NCBI RefSeq assembly: GCF_000284295.1 | Contig: NC_017093.1 | Coordinates: forward strand, 6,386,001 to 6,450,000 | Direction of reading: 5' to 3' | DNA length: 64,000 bases | DNA from: Actinoplanes missouriensis 431 | GTDB lineage: Bacteria; Actinomycetota; Actinomycetes; Mycobacteriales; Micromonosporaceae | Shown here: piece after piece, positions 15,596 to 23,955 of the stretch | How the letters are laid out: the number at the start of each line of letters is the position of its first letter | Position numbering within the stretch: the stretch's first letter is position 1 | Translations under genes and position numbers: made by a program | Notes under the pieces: model-generated | What the model saw: the letters and a program-made list of their open reading frames with translations, nothing else | The model's database searches: none | What the model was told of the DNA's origin: nothing

Positions 15596-17032
15596 ATGTC
15601 GTCGTCGACGTTCTTCGGTCAGCCTCGCGCGCTCGCCAACCTGTTCGGGGTGGAGCTGTGGGAGCGGTTCTCGTTCTACGGCATGCAGGGCATCCTGCTG
15701 ATCTACCTGTACTACTCGGCGGCCGACGGCGGGCTCGGCATCGATCAGGACACCGCGACGAGCATCGTCGGCGCGTACGGCGGAGCCGTCTACCTCTCCA
15801 CGATCCTCGGCGCCTGGGTGGCCGACCGGCTGCTCGGCTCGGAGCGGGTGCTGTTCCTCAGCGCGGTGCTGGTGATGCTCGGGCACATCGCCCTGGCCGT
15901 GCTGCCCGGCCTGGCCGGTGTCGGCGTCGGCCTGGTGCTGATCGCGGTGGGCAGCGGCGGGGTGAAGGCGAACGCCACGTCGCTGGTCGGCAACCTCTAC
16001 AGCGAGCACGACGAGCGCCGCGACGCCGGGTTCTCCCTGTTCTACCTCGGCATCAACCTGGGCGCGCTGGCCGGGCCGCTGCTCACCGGTCTGCTGCAGA
16101 CCAACGCCGGTTTCCACTACGGGTTCGGGCTCGCCGCGGTCGGCATGGCGATCGGCCTGGTGCAGTACACGCTGGGCCGCAAGCGGATGCCGGAGGCGGG
16201 ACGGGAGGTGCCGAACCCGCTGCCGGCCCGCGGCCGCCCGATCGCCGCGCTGGTGTTCGCCGCGGCCGCCGCGATCGTGGTGCTGGCCTCCGTGACCGGG
16301 CTGCTCTCCGCCGACCGGCTGTCGAACGTCGTGGTCGCGCTCAGCGCCATCGCCGCGGTCGCCTACTTCGTGATCATTTTGAGCAGCCGCCAGATCACCG
16401 CCGTGGAGCGGCTGCGGGTGGTCGCGTTCATCCCGATGTTCCTCGCCAGCGCCGCGTTCTGGTCGCTCTACCAGCAGCAGTTCACCGTGGTGACGATCTA
16501 CAGCGACGAGCGGCTGGACCGCGGCATCGGCGGCTGGGAGATGCCTGTCTCCTGGGTGCAGTCGATCAACCCGGTCTTCATCATCGTGCTCTCCGGCGTG
16601 TTCGCCGCGCTGTGGACCCGGCTCGGCGACCGGCAGCCGTCCAGCCCGATCAAGTTCGCGCTCGGCACCACCATCATGGGTGTGGCGTTCCTGCTGTTCC
16701 TGCCGCTGGCCGGTGGCGGGCCGAACAGCACGCCGCTGCTCGCCCTGACCGGCATCCTGCTGGTCTTCACGGTGGCGGAGCTGCTGCTCTCGCCGGTGGG
16801 GCTGTCGCTCTCCACCAAGCTGGCGCCGCACGCCTTCCACACCCAGATGGTGGCGCTGTTCTTCCTGTCGGTGGCGCTGGGTACGGCGTTGTCCGGGACG
16901 CTGGCGCAGTTCTACAGCGCGGACGACGAGGTCGTGTACTTCGGGGTGCTCGGAGCGGTCGCGATCGTGCTGGGGCTGGCGCTGGGTGCGGCGGCGCGGC
17001 CGATCTCCCGGTTGATGGGCGGAGTTCGATAG
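15596..17032 (+). CDS. POT/PTR2-family proton-dependent oligopeptide transporter
   Basis: A 478-residue secondary transporter with about 14 TM helices. The ExxER proton-coupling motif is ELWERFSFYGMQG at about 20-32, the family signature is FYLGINLGALAGPLL, and the first loop has GGAVYLSTILGAWVADRLLG split by the GxxxADR pattern. Strong GGAGGGGG ribosome-binding sequence upstream. Imports di- and tripeptides with protons. It stands alone; a strong terminator follows. Confidence 0.9.
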   Translation: MSSSTFFGQPRALANLFGVELWERFSFYGMQGILLIYLYYSAADGGLGIDQDTATSIVGAYGGAVYLSTILGAWVADRLLGSERVLFLSAVLVMLGHIALAVLPGLAGVGVGLVLIAVGSGGVKANATSLVGNLYSEHDERRDAGFSLFYLGINLGALAGPLLTGLLQTNAGFHYGFGLAAVGMAIGLVQYTLGRKRMPEAGREVPNPLPARGRPIAALVFAAAAAIVVLASVTGLLSADRLSNVVVALSAIAAVAYFVIILSSRQITAVERLRVVAFIPMFLASAAFWSLYQQQFTVVTIYSDERLDRGIGGWEMPVSWVQSINPVFIIVLSGVFAALWTRLGDRQPSSPIKFALGTTIMGVAFLLFLPLAGGGPNSTPLLALTGILLVFTVAELLLSPVGLSLSTKLAPHAFHTQMVALFFLSVALGTALSGTLAQFYSADDEVVYFGVLGAVAIVLGLALGAAARPISRLMGGVR

Positions 17033-17056
17033 CGACGGCGAGGACTCCACGAGTCG

Positions 17057-17103
17057 CTCGGCTGGACGGTCCGCGGCCCACGTGCCCGAACCGTCCAGCC
17101 GAG
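17057..17103. terminator. Bidirectional hairpin terminator
   Basis: Perfect 14-bp arms CTCGGCTGGACGGT (17057-17070) and ACCGTCCAGCCGAG (17090-17103) with a 19-nt loop, exactly between the stop codons of the convergent POT gene (17032) and the beta-helix gene (17109). Confidence 0.75.
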
Positions 17104-17108
17104 ACGGG

Positions 17109-18662
17109 TCAGCCCGTGACGGTGATCGGGCCGCTGTCGGAGATGTTCGTCAGGTTGAGCTCGGCGAGGGTGGTGGCCGGCGTCGTGGCGGCGCCGGCGT
17201 AGATCTGGCGCAGCACGACCCCGGTCACGGGCGCGGACGGTTTGCCGTTGACCCGGGCCGGTGTGGTCCCGAGCGTGTGGAGCCGGGCGTTCGACACGAC
17301 GACGTCCTGGATCGGGCCGACGCCGTGGGTCTCGCCGGTCCAGAGCGCCAGCCAGGTGCGGTTGCTGTCGTTGCTGAAGCTCAGCTTCTCCACGTCGATG
17401 TTCTCGAACCGGATGCGGCGGGCGGGCGCGGCGCCGTACTTGTGGTGCACGCCGAGCGCGACCGCCGCGTCGTAGACGGTGACGTTGCGGAAGGTGATGT
17501 CCTCCTGGGTCTGGAAGACGCCCTGGCCGACCTTCACCCCGTAGCAGTAGGTGAACGTGACGAGGTCGTCGAAGAGGACGCCGGACTGCGGTCGCGGTTC
17601 ACCGGGGACCTTGGCGAACAGGTCGACGGTGGTGTCCCAGGTCTTGGTGCTGAACGGGTCGTCCAGGCCGACACCGATGGCGTGCCGGACCGTCACGTTC
17701 GTGGACTCCATGACGTCGATGCCGTCGTTCTCGCCCATGTCGAACCGGTTGAAGATCTTCAGGTTGCGGAACGTCATGTTCGACGACCGGGTCGGCATGA
17801 TCGCCCAGCTGCTGGACTCGCGGAACGTGATGCCGTCCACCGCGAAGTTCGTGGTGTAGATCGGGGTCAGCAGGTTGACGCCGAGGTTGCCGGGAGCCAG
17901 GGCGGCCTTGCCGTTCCCGTCGATGATCCCCCGGCCGTAGATGCTGATGTTCTTGGACGAGTACCGGGTGGAGATGAACCAGGTGATGTCGCGCTGCTGG
18001 GACTCCTTGCGCCAGTGCACGTCGTTCTCCGACCGGTTGCCGGTGAACCGCAGCACCGCGCCGGGCGCCAGGTACAGCGCCAGGTCGCTGCGCAGGTAGA
18101 GGTTGCCGACCGGGTAGACGCCGGCCGGGACGTAGACGATGCCCTGCCTGGAGTTGGCGCTGCCCCAGGCCGCGGCGTCGTTCAGGGTCTGCTGGAACGA
18201 CGCGGTGGTGGGCGCCGGTCCCACCGGGAAGACACCGGCTCCCGAGGACGCGGGCCGATTGGTCTCCGCCGGGTCGGCCGCGATCACCAGGTCCGGTCGC
18301 CCATCGATCTTGACGATCAGGTACGCGTCATCGCGCACCGTGAACGTGAGCGTCGGCCCGCTGACCGTGCCGGCGATCCCGAGCTTGCGGGGGCTGATCC
18401 GGTACGCTCCGATGTTCGTGTTGTTCACCTTGGTGATGGCGATCGTGGCTTCGCCGTCACCGAGCGCGAACTGCGCGATGTCGTAACCGGGGTAGTCCTG
18501 CACGGGCACCGGCGTCCCGTTGACGCTCAGCGTGTAGTCGGGAGAGGCGGGGTAGATCGACGGCACCGGGTAGACGTCGACGGCGGCCGGGGCGGCCTGG
18601 GCCGGCGTCGCGAACAAGAGCGACGCCAGCAGGAACATCAACAGGACGGGGATCTTTCGCAC
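17109..18662 (-). CDS. Secreted right-handed beta-helix protein, GH28-like (polygalacturonase clan)
   Basis: Signal peptide 1-23 (cleavage after TPAQA). Residues about 27-130 look like an N-terminal beta-sandwich, 150-500 a parallel beta-helix. Catalytic-type acids match GH28 spacing: Asp313 in ENDGID and the pair Asp334-Asp335 in GLDDPF, 21 residues apart as in polygalacturonases. The GHG motif His that usually follows is not evident (CYGVKVGQG occurs there), so specificity may differ. GH49 also combines a beta-sandwich with a beta-helix. GTG start preceded by AAGGAG. Last gene of the aldarate operon, which suggests that it releases uronate-containing sugars outside the cell. Confidence 0.72.
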   Translation of the reverse strand: MRKIPVLLMFLLASLLFATPAQAAPAAVDVYPVPSIYPASPDYTLSVNGTPVPVQDYPGYDIAQFALGDGEATIAITKVNNTNIGAYRISPRKLGIAGTVSGPTLTFTVRDDAYLIVKIDGRPDLVIAADPAETNRPASSGAGVFPVGPAPTTASFQQTLNDAAAWGSANSRQGIVYVPAGVYPVGNLYLRSDLALYLAPGAVLRFTGNRSENDVHWRKESQQRDITWFISTRYSSKNISIYGRGIIDGNGKAALAPGNLGVNLLTPIYTTNFAVDGITFRESSSWAIMPTRSSNMTFRNLKIFNRFDMGENDGIDVMESTNVTVRHAIGVGLDDPFSTKTWDTTVDLFAKVPGEPRPQSGVLFDDLVTFTYCYGVKVGQGVFQTQEDITFRNVTVYDAAVALGVHHKYGAAPARRIRFENIDVEKLSFSNDSNRTWLALWTGETHGVGPIQDVVVSNARLHTLGTTPARVNGKPSAPVTGVVLRQIYAGAATTPATTLAELNLTNISDSGPITVTG

Positions 18663-18670
18663 AGTGCTCC

Positions 18671-19873
18671 TTACTGAGAAGGTGCCTCCGCGGCGAGGAT
18701 GACCGCGAGGGTCTCGGTGAGGGGGCCTTCGGGCACGAAGTGACCGAACGTGTCATTGGCGAAGAAGGAGAACCCGCCGACGTGCGCGGCGGCCGGACCG
18801 GCGAGCAGTTCCCGCTGGTAAAGGTAGGTGCGCCGGTCATCGAGGTGGGTGCGGTACCAGTACCACGGGTCGACGAAGTCCAGGCCGTAGAGGACCCGCG
18901 GCCCGCCGAGAGCGGCCTTGCTGCGAACGTTCGGCAGGATCTCGGTACGTTCGACGAGCACCGCGAACGTGCACACCAGCACCGCGTCCATCCGGGCGTA
19001 GGCGCTGGCCGGCATGCCCCAGGCGCTCATCTCGACCTCGGCGCGCCAATAGGTGTCCATCCAGTACAGCTGCCGGTCGCCGAGCGCGTCCCGCATCCGG
19101 TCGAAGAACCGGGCGACGCCGGCGGTGCGCTCCGGGGTCGGCGCCGGCGCCCGTGCCGGATCCCAGAAGCCGACGAGCCCGAACTGGTTGCCCAGCAGGA
19201 TCCCGTCCAGGCCGAAGTCGGCGACATAGGCGCCGGTCTGCGCCGCGACGAAGTCCCCGGCCGGCAGCCCTTCCGGGACGCCGGCGGGATAGGCGGCATA
19301 GACATTCTCGTCCGCGTGCAGGGCCATGGTCACGTCGAGGACACCCGGGATGACATGCCCGCCCGCGTCAGCCGTCCCCGCCGACACCTCCGGATGCCGC
19401 ACGGTCTTCCACTCGCTGCGGCAGAACTCCGGCCCCGGCTCCAGGTATTCGAGCAGCCGCACCGCGATTGACCGCCGCGCCGCCTCGGCCCGGATCGCCG
19501 CGTAGCAGCCGGCCAGGATCTCGTAGTCCATCGGCTGCTCGCTGACGGTGAACATCGGACCCGCCGAGTACGGGTTGAACGACCTCTCCCCGCCCTCCCG
19601 CACCCGGGTCAGCCAGTCCCGGTTGTGTGCCCTGGTCAGCCCGGGGTCGCCGTGCGCGTAGCAGTTGTACCGCGCCCAGTCGAAACGGTCCCGCCGATGG
19701 TCCGGCCCGGCGTAGCCGAGGATGTGATCACCGTTGGACGGGCAGAACACCACGGTGACCGGCCGGCCGTCCAGGTAGGCGGCGTAGTGCTCGAAGAACG
19801 CCGCGACACCGGGGGCCGGGTCGGTGAGGTCGTCGAACACCTTGGGGGTCAGCCAGAGGACCGCCTCCATCAT
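18671..19873 (-). CDS. Conserved hypothetical protein of the aldarate operon, probable TIM-barrel enzyme
   Basis: I do not recognise a named family. 400 residues, cytoplasmic (no signal). The pattern of hydrophobic strands ending in acidic or aromatic residues (VTVVFCPSNGDH, IAVRLLEYLEPGPEF, YVADFGLDGILLGNQ, LYWMDTYWRAEVE, VLYGLDFVDPWYW) is what one sees in glycosidase-like beta/alpha barrels, with Glu/Asp at strand ends as candidate catalytic residues. ATG 19873 overlaps the stop of the next-upstream gene (ATGA) and follows GAGGGAA. Operon position between the dehydratases and the secreted beta-helix protein argues for a step on oligosaccharides or on an unusual uronate. Confidence 0.6.
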   Translation of the reverse strand: MMEAVLWLTPKVFDDLTDPAPGVAAFFEHYAAYLDGRPVTVVFCPSNGDHILGYAGPDHRRDRFDWARYNCYAHGDPGLTRAHNRDWLTRVREGGERSFNPYSAGPMFTVSEQPMDYEILAGCYAAIRAEAARRSIAVRLLEYLEPGPEFCRSEWKTVRHPEVSAGTADAGGHVIPGVLDVTMALHADENVYAAYPAGVPEGLPAGDFVAAQTGAYVADFGLDGILLGNQFGLVGFWDPARAPAPTPERTAGVARFFDRMRDALGDRQLYWMDTYWRAEVEMSAWGMPASAYARMDAVLVCTFAVLVERTEILPNVRSKAALGGPRVLYGLDFVDPWYWYRTHLDDRRTYLYQRELLAGPAAAHVGGFSFFANDTFGHFVPEGPLTETLAVILAAEAPSQ

Positions 19874-20961
19874 GGGTTTCCCTCTTTCAGGTTGCGCAGC
19901 GCGCGGGCGGCGGCGTCGAGCCGGGCGGCCGACGCCAGTCCCGCGTGGTAGACGTGCAGTTCGTCCGCGCCGGCGTCGATCAGCGCCTGCCAGTCCCGGG
20001 TGAGCTGATCCGCATCGGGCACGGTCGGCGGCAGGATGGTCACGTAGGCGCCGACGCGACCAGCCACGGCATCCCGCAGGCTTTCGACCCGGGACGTCGA
20101 CGCGTCCCACGCGGCTGCGACGTATAAATCCGCTTTTTCCAGGACGTGGGCGGAGGGTCCCACCGCCCATGGATCCGGATCAGCGAAGAAGCCCAGCCGA
20201 TCGGCCCCGCGAGCGGCGAACACCACCTCGTCCCGCAGCGCCGCGGTGACGGCGGACCGGACCCCGAGCACGTCGGCCGCGACCTCGTCCGGGACGAACC
20301 GCCCGGTGCCGACGGCGGCTGCCACGGCTGACCGGGCACGATCCGGATCGGTCATCAGCTCCGTGCAGGCGGAACAGAAGCAGATCGACAGCAGCCGCTC
20401 GTCGAGCGCGTCCCAGTCGGCGCCCGCGGTCTTCTCGTGCTCCGACTGATGGCCCACCCCCATCGGCCCGCACGCCTCCACGATCAGCCCGTCCGGCGCA
20501 CCGGCCCGGACGACCTCCTCGACCAGCGTGCGGGCGTAGTCGCGGACCTCCCGGAACGCGGGGCACACCCCGTACCCATAGGTGTCTCCGAAGGCATTGC
20601 GCGGCGCGAAGCCGGCGGCGTCGTCGGTGTGGGTGAGCACCACCCAGGCGTCGACCGGCAGGCCACGAGCGCGCACCACGTCGCGGGCGGCGAGGAACGA
20701 GTCATCGCGACCGGTCCAGGCCGCGGCGGAGCGCGGCCTGATCGCCTGGCCCGCCCACCTTCTTCCGGGTACGGGTAGATAGAGCGCCCCATGAGTCGCG
20801 TGCACGATCCGATGCCGTGGATGGAGCGGGGTGGCCGCGCGAACCGCGTGGTAGGAGGCGCCCAGCGCCACGCGGCTCACCCCAAGCGCGGCCACCCGGT
20901 CCACCGCCCGTGGATCGCCGAGGACGTCCCACGGGTAGAGGTAGGCGACGGTGTTCACCAT
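19870..20961 (-). CDS. Conserved hypothetical protein of the aldarate operon with a CFCxxC motif
   Basis: A 363-residue cytoplasmic protein, family not named with confidence. N-terminus NTVAYLYPWDVLGDP, then GVSRVALGASYHAVRAATP. The middle carries SICFCSACTELM, a Cys-x-Cys-x-x-Cys cluster that recurs in some uncharacterised glycosidase-like barrels (INFERENCE). The C-terminal half has barrel-like strands (VGAYVTILPP, ADELHVYHAGLAS). The start overlaps the stop of the glucarate-dehydratase-like gene by seven bases and its own stop overlaps the next gene. The tight coupling with another unknown suggests that the pair acts together. Confidence 0.6.
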   Translation of the reverse strand: MVNTVAYLYPWDVLGDPRAVDRVAALGVSRVALGASYHAVRAATPLHPRHRIVHATHGALYLPVPGRRWAGQAIRPRSAAAWTGRDDSFLAARDVVRARGLPVDAWVVLTHTDDAAGFAPRNAFGDTYGYGVCPAFREVRDYARTLVEEVVRAGAPDGLIVEACGPMGVGHQSEHEKTAGADWDALDERLLSICFCSACTELMTDPDRARSAVAAAVGTGRFVPDEVAADVLGVRSAVTAALRDEVVFAARGADRLGFFADPDPWAVGPSAHVLEKADLYVAAAWDASTSRVESLRDAVAGRVGAYVTILPPTVPDADQLTRDWQALIDAGADELHVYHAGLASAARLDAAARALRNLKEGNP

Positions 20962-22175
20962 CGCGGCAGCGCCGGGTCATAGCCGGGATCGAACCGCCGG
21001 GCGTACCCGGTGTCGTCGCGCACCTGGCGGCCGGAGTCGACGTAGAGCCGGTGCTGCCGCTCCAGCGCGTCCGGGTCGAGCTCGACACCGAGGCCCGGCC
21101 CCTCCGGCACCGGCACTGCCCCGCCCTCGAACCGCAGCACACCCGGCTTCACCACGTCGTCGGCGAGGTTCCACGGGTAGTGGGTGTCGCAGGCGTAGGT
21201 GAGGTTCGGGGTGGCGGCCGCCAGGTGTGTCATCGCGGCGAGGGTGATCCCCAGGTGCGAGTTGGAGTGCATGGACAGGCCCAGCCCGAGTGTCTCGCAG
21301 ACGGTCCCGAGATGCCGGCTCAACCTCAGCCCACCCCAGTAGTGGTGGTCGCCGAGGATCACCTGCACGGCGTCGGTCGCGACGGCCGGCGCGATCGTGT
21401 CGAACGAGTTCACGAACATGTTGGTCGCCAGCGGCATGCGCGCGGTCGCGCTGACCTCGGCGAGGGCGTCGAGTCCCCAGGACGGGTCCTCCAGGTACTC
21501 CAGGATCCCGTCGAGCTCGGCGGCGACCCGCCGCCCGGTGGCCGGGGTCCAGGCGCCGTTCGGGTCGATCCGCAGCGGGTGATCCGGGAACGCCTCCCGC
21601 AACGCCCGGATCGCCGCGATCTCCCGGTCCGGCGGGAAGACGCCGCCCTTCAGCTTGATCGAGCCGAAGCCGTATTCGTCGATGAGCGTCCGGGCCTGGG
21701 CCACGATGCCGTCCGGGTCGAGCGCCTCACCCCATTCGTCCGGCGTGGAGCCCGGGTGGCCGGCCCACTTGTAGAACAGGTAGGCGCTGTACGGCACGGC
21801 GTCGCGGACCGCCCCGCCGAGCAGCGACACCACCGGCTGACCGAGCAGCCGGCCGGCCGCGTCCAGGCAGGCAACCTCGATCGCGGAGAAGGCGGCCCGG
21901 CGGCCCATCGCGCTCTCCCCCGGCAGCGCCGCGTCGATCGCGCGGGCCACCCGGGTGGTCTCCAGGACGTTCAGGCCGGCCAGCGCCGGCGCCACCGCGG
22001 TGAGCCGGTCCAGCTGCGACCGGTCGCCGCCGCACTCGCCGAGACCGATCACGCCGCCGTCCACGACCAGGCGCAGCACGCAGCGCAGCGCGAGGGGCTC
22101 GTGCACGCCCGTCGCGTTGAGCAGCGGCGGGTCCCGGAACGCGATCGGGGTGACCAGCAACTCCCGGATGATCAT
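20955..22175 (-). CDS. Enolase-superfamily dehydratase, glucarate dehydratase-like
   Basis: Expected to dehydrate D-glucarate or galactarate to 5-dehydro-4-deoxyglucarate. 406 residues. The GlucD-type active site is recognisable: Lys174 and Lys176 in SIKLKGG, Asp203 in RIDPNGAW, Glu at 227-229 (LEYLED), Asn252 (PLATNMFV) and His303/His307 in SMHSNSHLGI. The N-terminal capping domain ends near residue 125. ATGA overlap with the upstream kdgD-like gene. The adjacent 5-dehydro-4-deoxyglucarate dehydratase and the divergent uronate dehydrogenase strongly support the pathway; glucarate versus galactarate specificity is not decidable. Confidence 0.85.
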   Translation of the reverse strand: MIIRELLVTPIAFRDPPLLNATGVHEPLALRCVLRLVVDGGVIGLGECGGDRSQLDRLTAVAPALAGLNVLETTRVARAIDAALPGESAMGRRAAFSAIEVACLDAAGRLLGQPVVSLLGGAVRDAVPYSAYLFYKWAGHPGSTPDEWGEALDPDGIVAQARTLIDEYGFGSIKLKGGVFPPDREIAAIRALREAFPDHPLRIDPNGAWTPATGRRVAAELDGILEYLEDPSWGLDALAEVSATARMPLATNMFVNSFDTIAPAVATDAVQVILGDHHYWGGLRLSRHLGTVCETLGLGLSMHSNSHLGITLAAMTHLAAATPNLTYACDTHYPWNLADDVVKPGVLRFEGGAVPVPEGPGLGVELDPDALERQHRLYVDSGRQVRDDTGYARRFDPGYDPALPRW

Positions 22176-23077
22176 GCGTGGACCACCTTGAGCCCTTCCT
22201 CGATCAGCTCGGCGAGCCGGTCGACGTGTTCCGGAGCGGGATCGGTCAGCGGGGCGCGGACGCCGCCGACCGCCAGGCCGCGCAGCCGCACCCCGGCCTT
22301 GACCAGCGCCACCGGGTAGCCCGGCCGGGCGTCCCGCAGCTCGACCAGCGGCGCGTAGAACCGCTCGAGCAGCTCGTCGCGCAGCGTGTCGTCGCCGGTC
22401 ACCACGGCCCGGTAGAAGCCGAGCGCGATCTCCGGCGCGAACGCGAAGACGGCCGAGGAGTAGAGCGGAACACCCACCCCCCGGTACGCCGGGACGGTCA
22501 TCTCCGCGGTCGGCAACCCGTTGAAGAACTGGAAGCCGGGACCGGAGGCCTGCCGGACCGCCAGCACGATCCGGTGCATCAGCTCCAGGTTGCCGACACC
22601 GTCCTTGATGCCGGTGACGGTCGGGATCCGGGACACCTCGGCCGCCGCCTCCGGGGTGAGCACCGCGTTCGCCCGCTGGTAGAACACCACCGGCAGATCG
22701 GTGGCGGCGGCGACCTGGCGGACGTAGTCGACGACGCCGGGCTGAGTGCCGCCGACCAGGTACGGCGGGAGCAGCAGCACACCGTCGACGCCGGCCTCGG
22801 CCAGTTGCCGGACCTGCTCGACGGCGACCGGAAGCGGGCCGCCGGCGCCGGCGTAGACCGGCACGGTGTTTCTCGTCGCGGCCACCGCGGTCCGGGCGAC
22901 GGTTTGGATCTCGTCGCGGTCAAGCGCGTGGAACTCACCGGTTCCGCAGCCGGCGAAGACCGCGCCGGCGCCCGCCTCGACACCCCGCGTGACGTGCTCG
23001 GCGAGCAGCGACACGTCGAGGCCGCCGTCCGCGCCGAACGGGGTCACCGGGAAGAACAGAACACCGTGGAAGGTCAT
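22172..23077 (-). CDS. kdgD: 5-dehydro-4-deoxyglucarate dehydratase (decarboxylating), DapA family
   Basis: Converts 5-dehydro-4-deoxyglucarate to 2-oxoglutarate semialdehyde with loss of CO2 and water. 301-residue class I aldolase-type barrel. Schiff-base Lys158 in TGIKDGVGN and Tyr133 in VVFYQRAN are in the expected positions, and GCGTGEFHAL is typical of the KdgD branch rather than DapA (GTTGE). ATG 23077 follows GAGGGA; a TTG 15 bp upstream is less likely. It follows the permease gene by 26 bp and overlaps the glucarate-dehydratase-like gene by 4 bp. Confidence 0.9.
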   Translation of the reverse strand: MTFHGVLFFPVTPFGADGGLDVSLLAEHVTRGVEAGAGAVFAGCGTGEFHALDRDEIQTVARTAVAATRNTVPVYAGAGGPLPVAVEQVRQLAEAGVDGVLLLPPYLVGGTQPGVVDYVRQVAAATDLPVVFYQRANAVLTPEAAAEVSRIPTVTGIKDGVGNLELMHRIVLAVRQASGPGFQFFNGLPTAEMTVPAYRGVGVPLYSSAVFAFAPEIALGFYRAVVTGDDTLRDELLERFYAPLVELRDARPGYPVALVKAGVRLRGLAVGGVRAPLTDPAPEHVDRLAELIEEGLKVVHA

Positions 23078-23103
23078 CGAATCCCTCGACAAGACAGGGG
23101 CGG

Positions 23104-23955
23104 TCAGCCCTTGGTGGCGCCGGCGGTGATCCCGCGGACGAGCGAACGCTGCAGCAGCAGGTAGACGACGAGGCTGGGAACCAGCGCGACCACCGCGCCG
23201 GCCAGCACGGCGCCGGGGCCGACGACGTTGTCGACACGCATCAGCGCGAGAGCCACCGTGATCGTGTAGTCGCTCTGGTTCTCCGCGACGATCAACGGCA
23301 GCAGGTACTGGTCCCAGATCATGATGAAGCCGAAGACGGTGATCACACCGAGCGCGGACCGCGACAGCGGGAGCACGATGCGCCAGAGCATCCGCAGCTC
23401 ACCGACGCCGTCCAGCTTCGCCGCCTCGATGATCTCGCCGGGGATCTCCTTCATGAACTCGCTCATCACCAGGATCGAGAAGCCCCAGATGCCGACCGGC
23501 AGGATCACCCCCAGCGCGGATCCCTTGAGGCTCAGCCCGAGCCCCGGCAGGTCGCCGATGACCAGCGACAGCGGGATCGCGATGACCTCCTCCGGCAGCA
23601 TCATCGTGAGCAGGATCGCGAGCATCACGAACGCCTGGCCGCGGAACTGCTGACGGGCCAGGGCGTACGCGGCGAAGACCGACACGGCGATCTGCAACAC
23701 CAGGCCGCCGCCGACGATCACGAGCGAGTGCCCGAGGTACGACCAGATGCCCCGGTCCCCGGCCACGGTGAAGTTGGCCCAGGTCAGCTCGTTCGGCCAG
23801 AAGCTGAGCCGGGTGGACTGGCCGTGGTTGTCGAAGGCGCCGGAGAGCACCAGCACGAACGGGCCGGCGAAGACGAAGAGCGCGAGCAGGCACAGGGCTG
23901 TCCGGAGCAGCCTCGTTCGCGGGGTCCAGCCGAGCGCGGTGTCGAAGCGATCCAT
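23104..23955 (-). CDS. Carbohydrate ABC transporter permease, MalG family
   Basis: 283 residues, six TM helices. The MalG-type EAA loop is EIIEAAKLDGVGELRMLWRIVLP, split here as EIIEAAKLDGVGE and MLWRIVLPL, at about 185-207; the C-terminus RGITAGATKG is typical. AAGGAGG precedes the ATG, which overlaps the MalF-type permease stop (TGATG). Partner of the 23955-24899 permease and the 24896-26209 receptor. No ATPase gene is in the operon. Confidence 0.9.
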   Translation of the reverse strand: MDRFDTALGWTPRTRLLRTALCLLALFVFAGPFVLVLSGAFDNHGQSTRLSFWPNELTWANFTVAGDRGIWSYLGHSLVIVGGGLVLQIAVSVFAAYALARQQFRGQAFVMLAILLTMMLPEEVIAIPLSLVIGDLPGLGLSLKGSALGVILPVGIWGFSILVMSEFMKEIPGEIIEAAKLDGVGELRMLWRIVLPLSRSALGVITVFGFIMIWDQYLLPLIVAENQSDYTITVALALMRVDNVVGPGAVLAGAVVALVPSLVVYLLLQRSLVRGITAGATKG

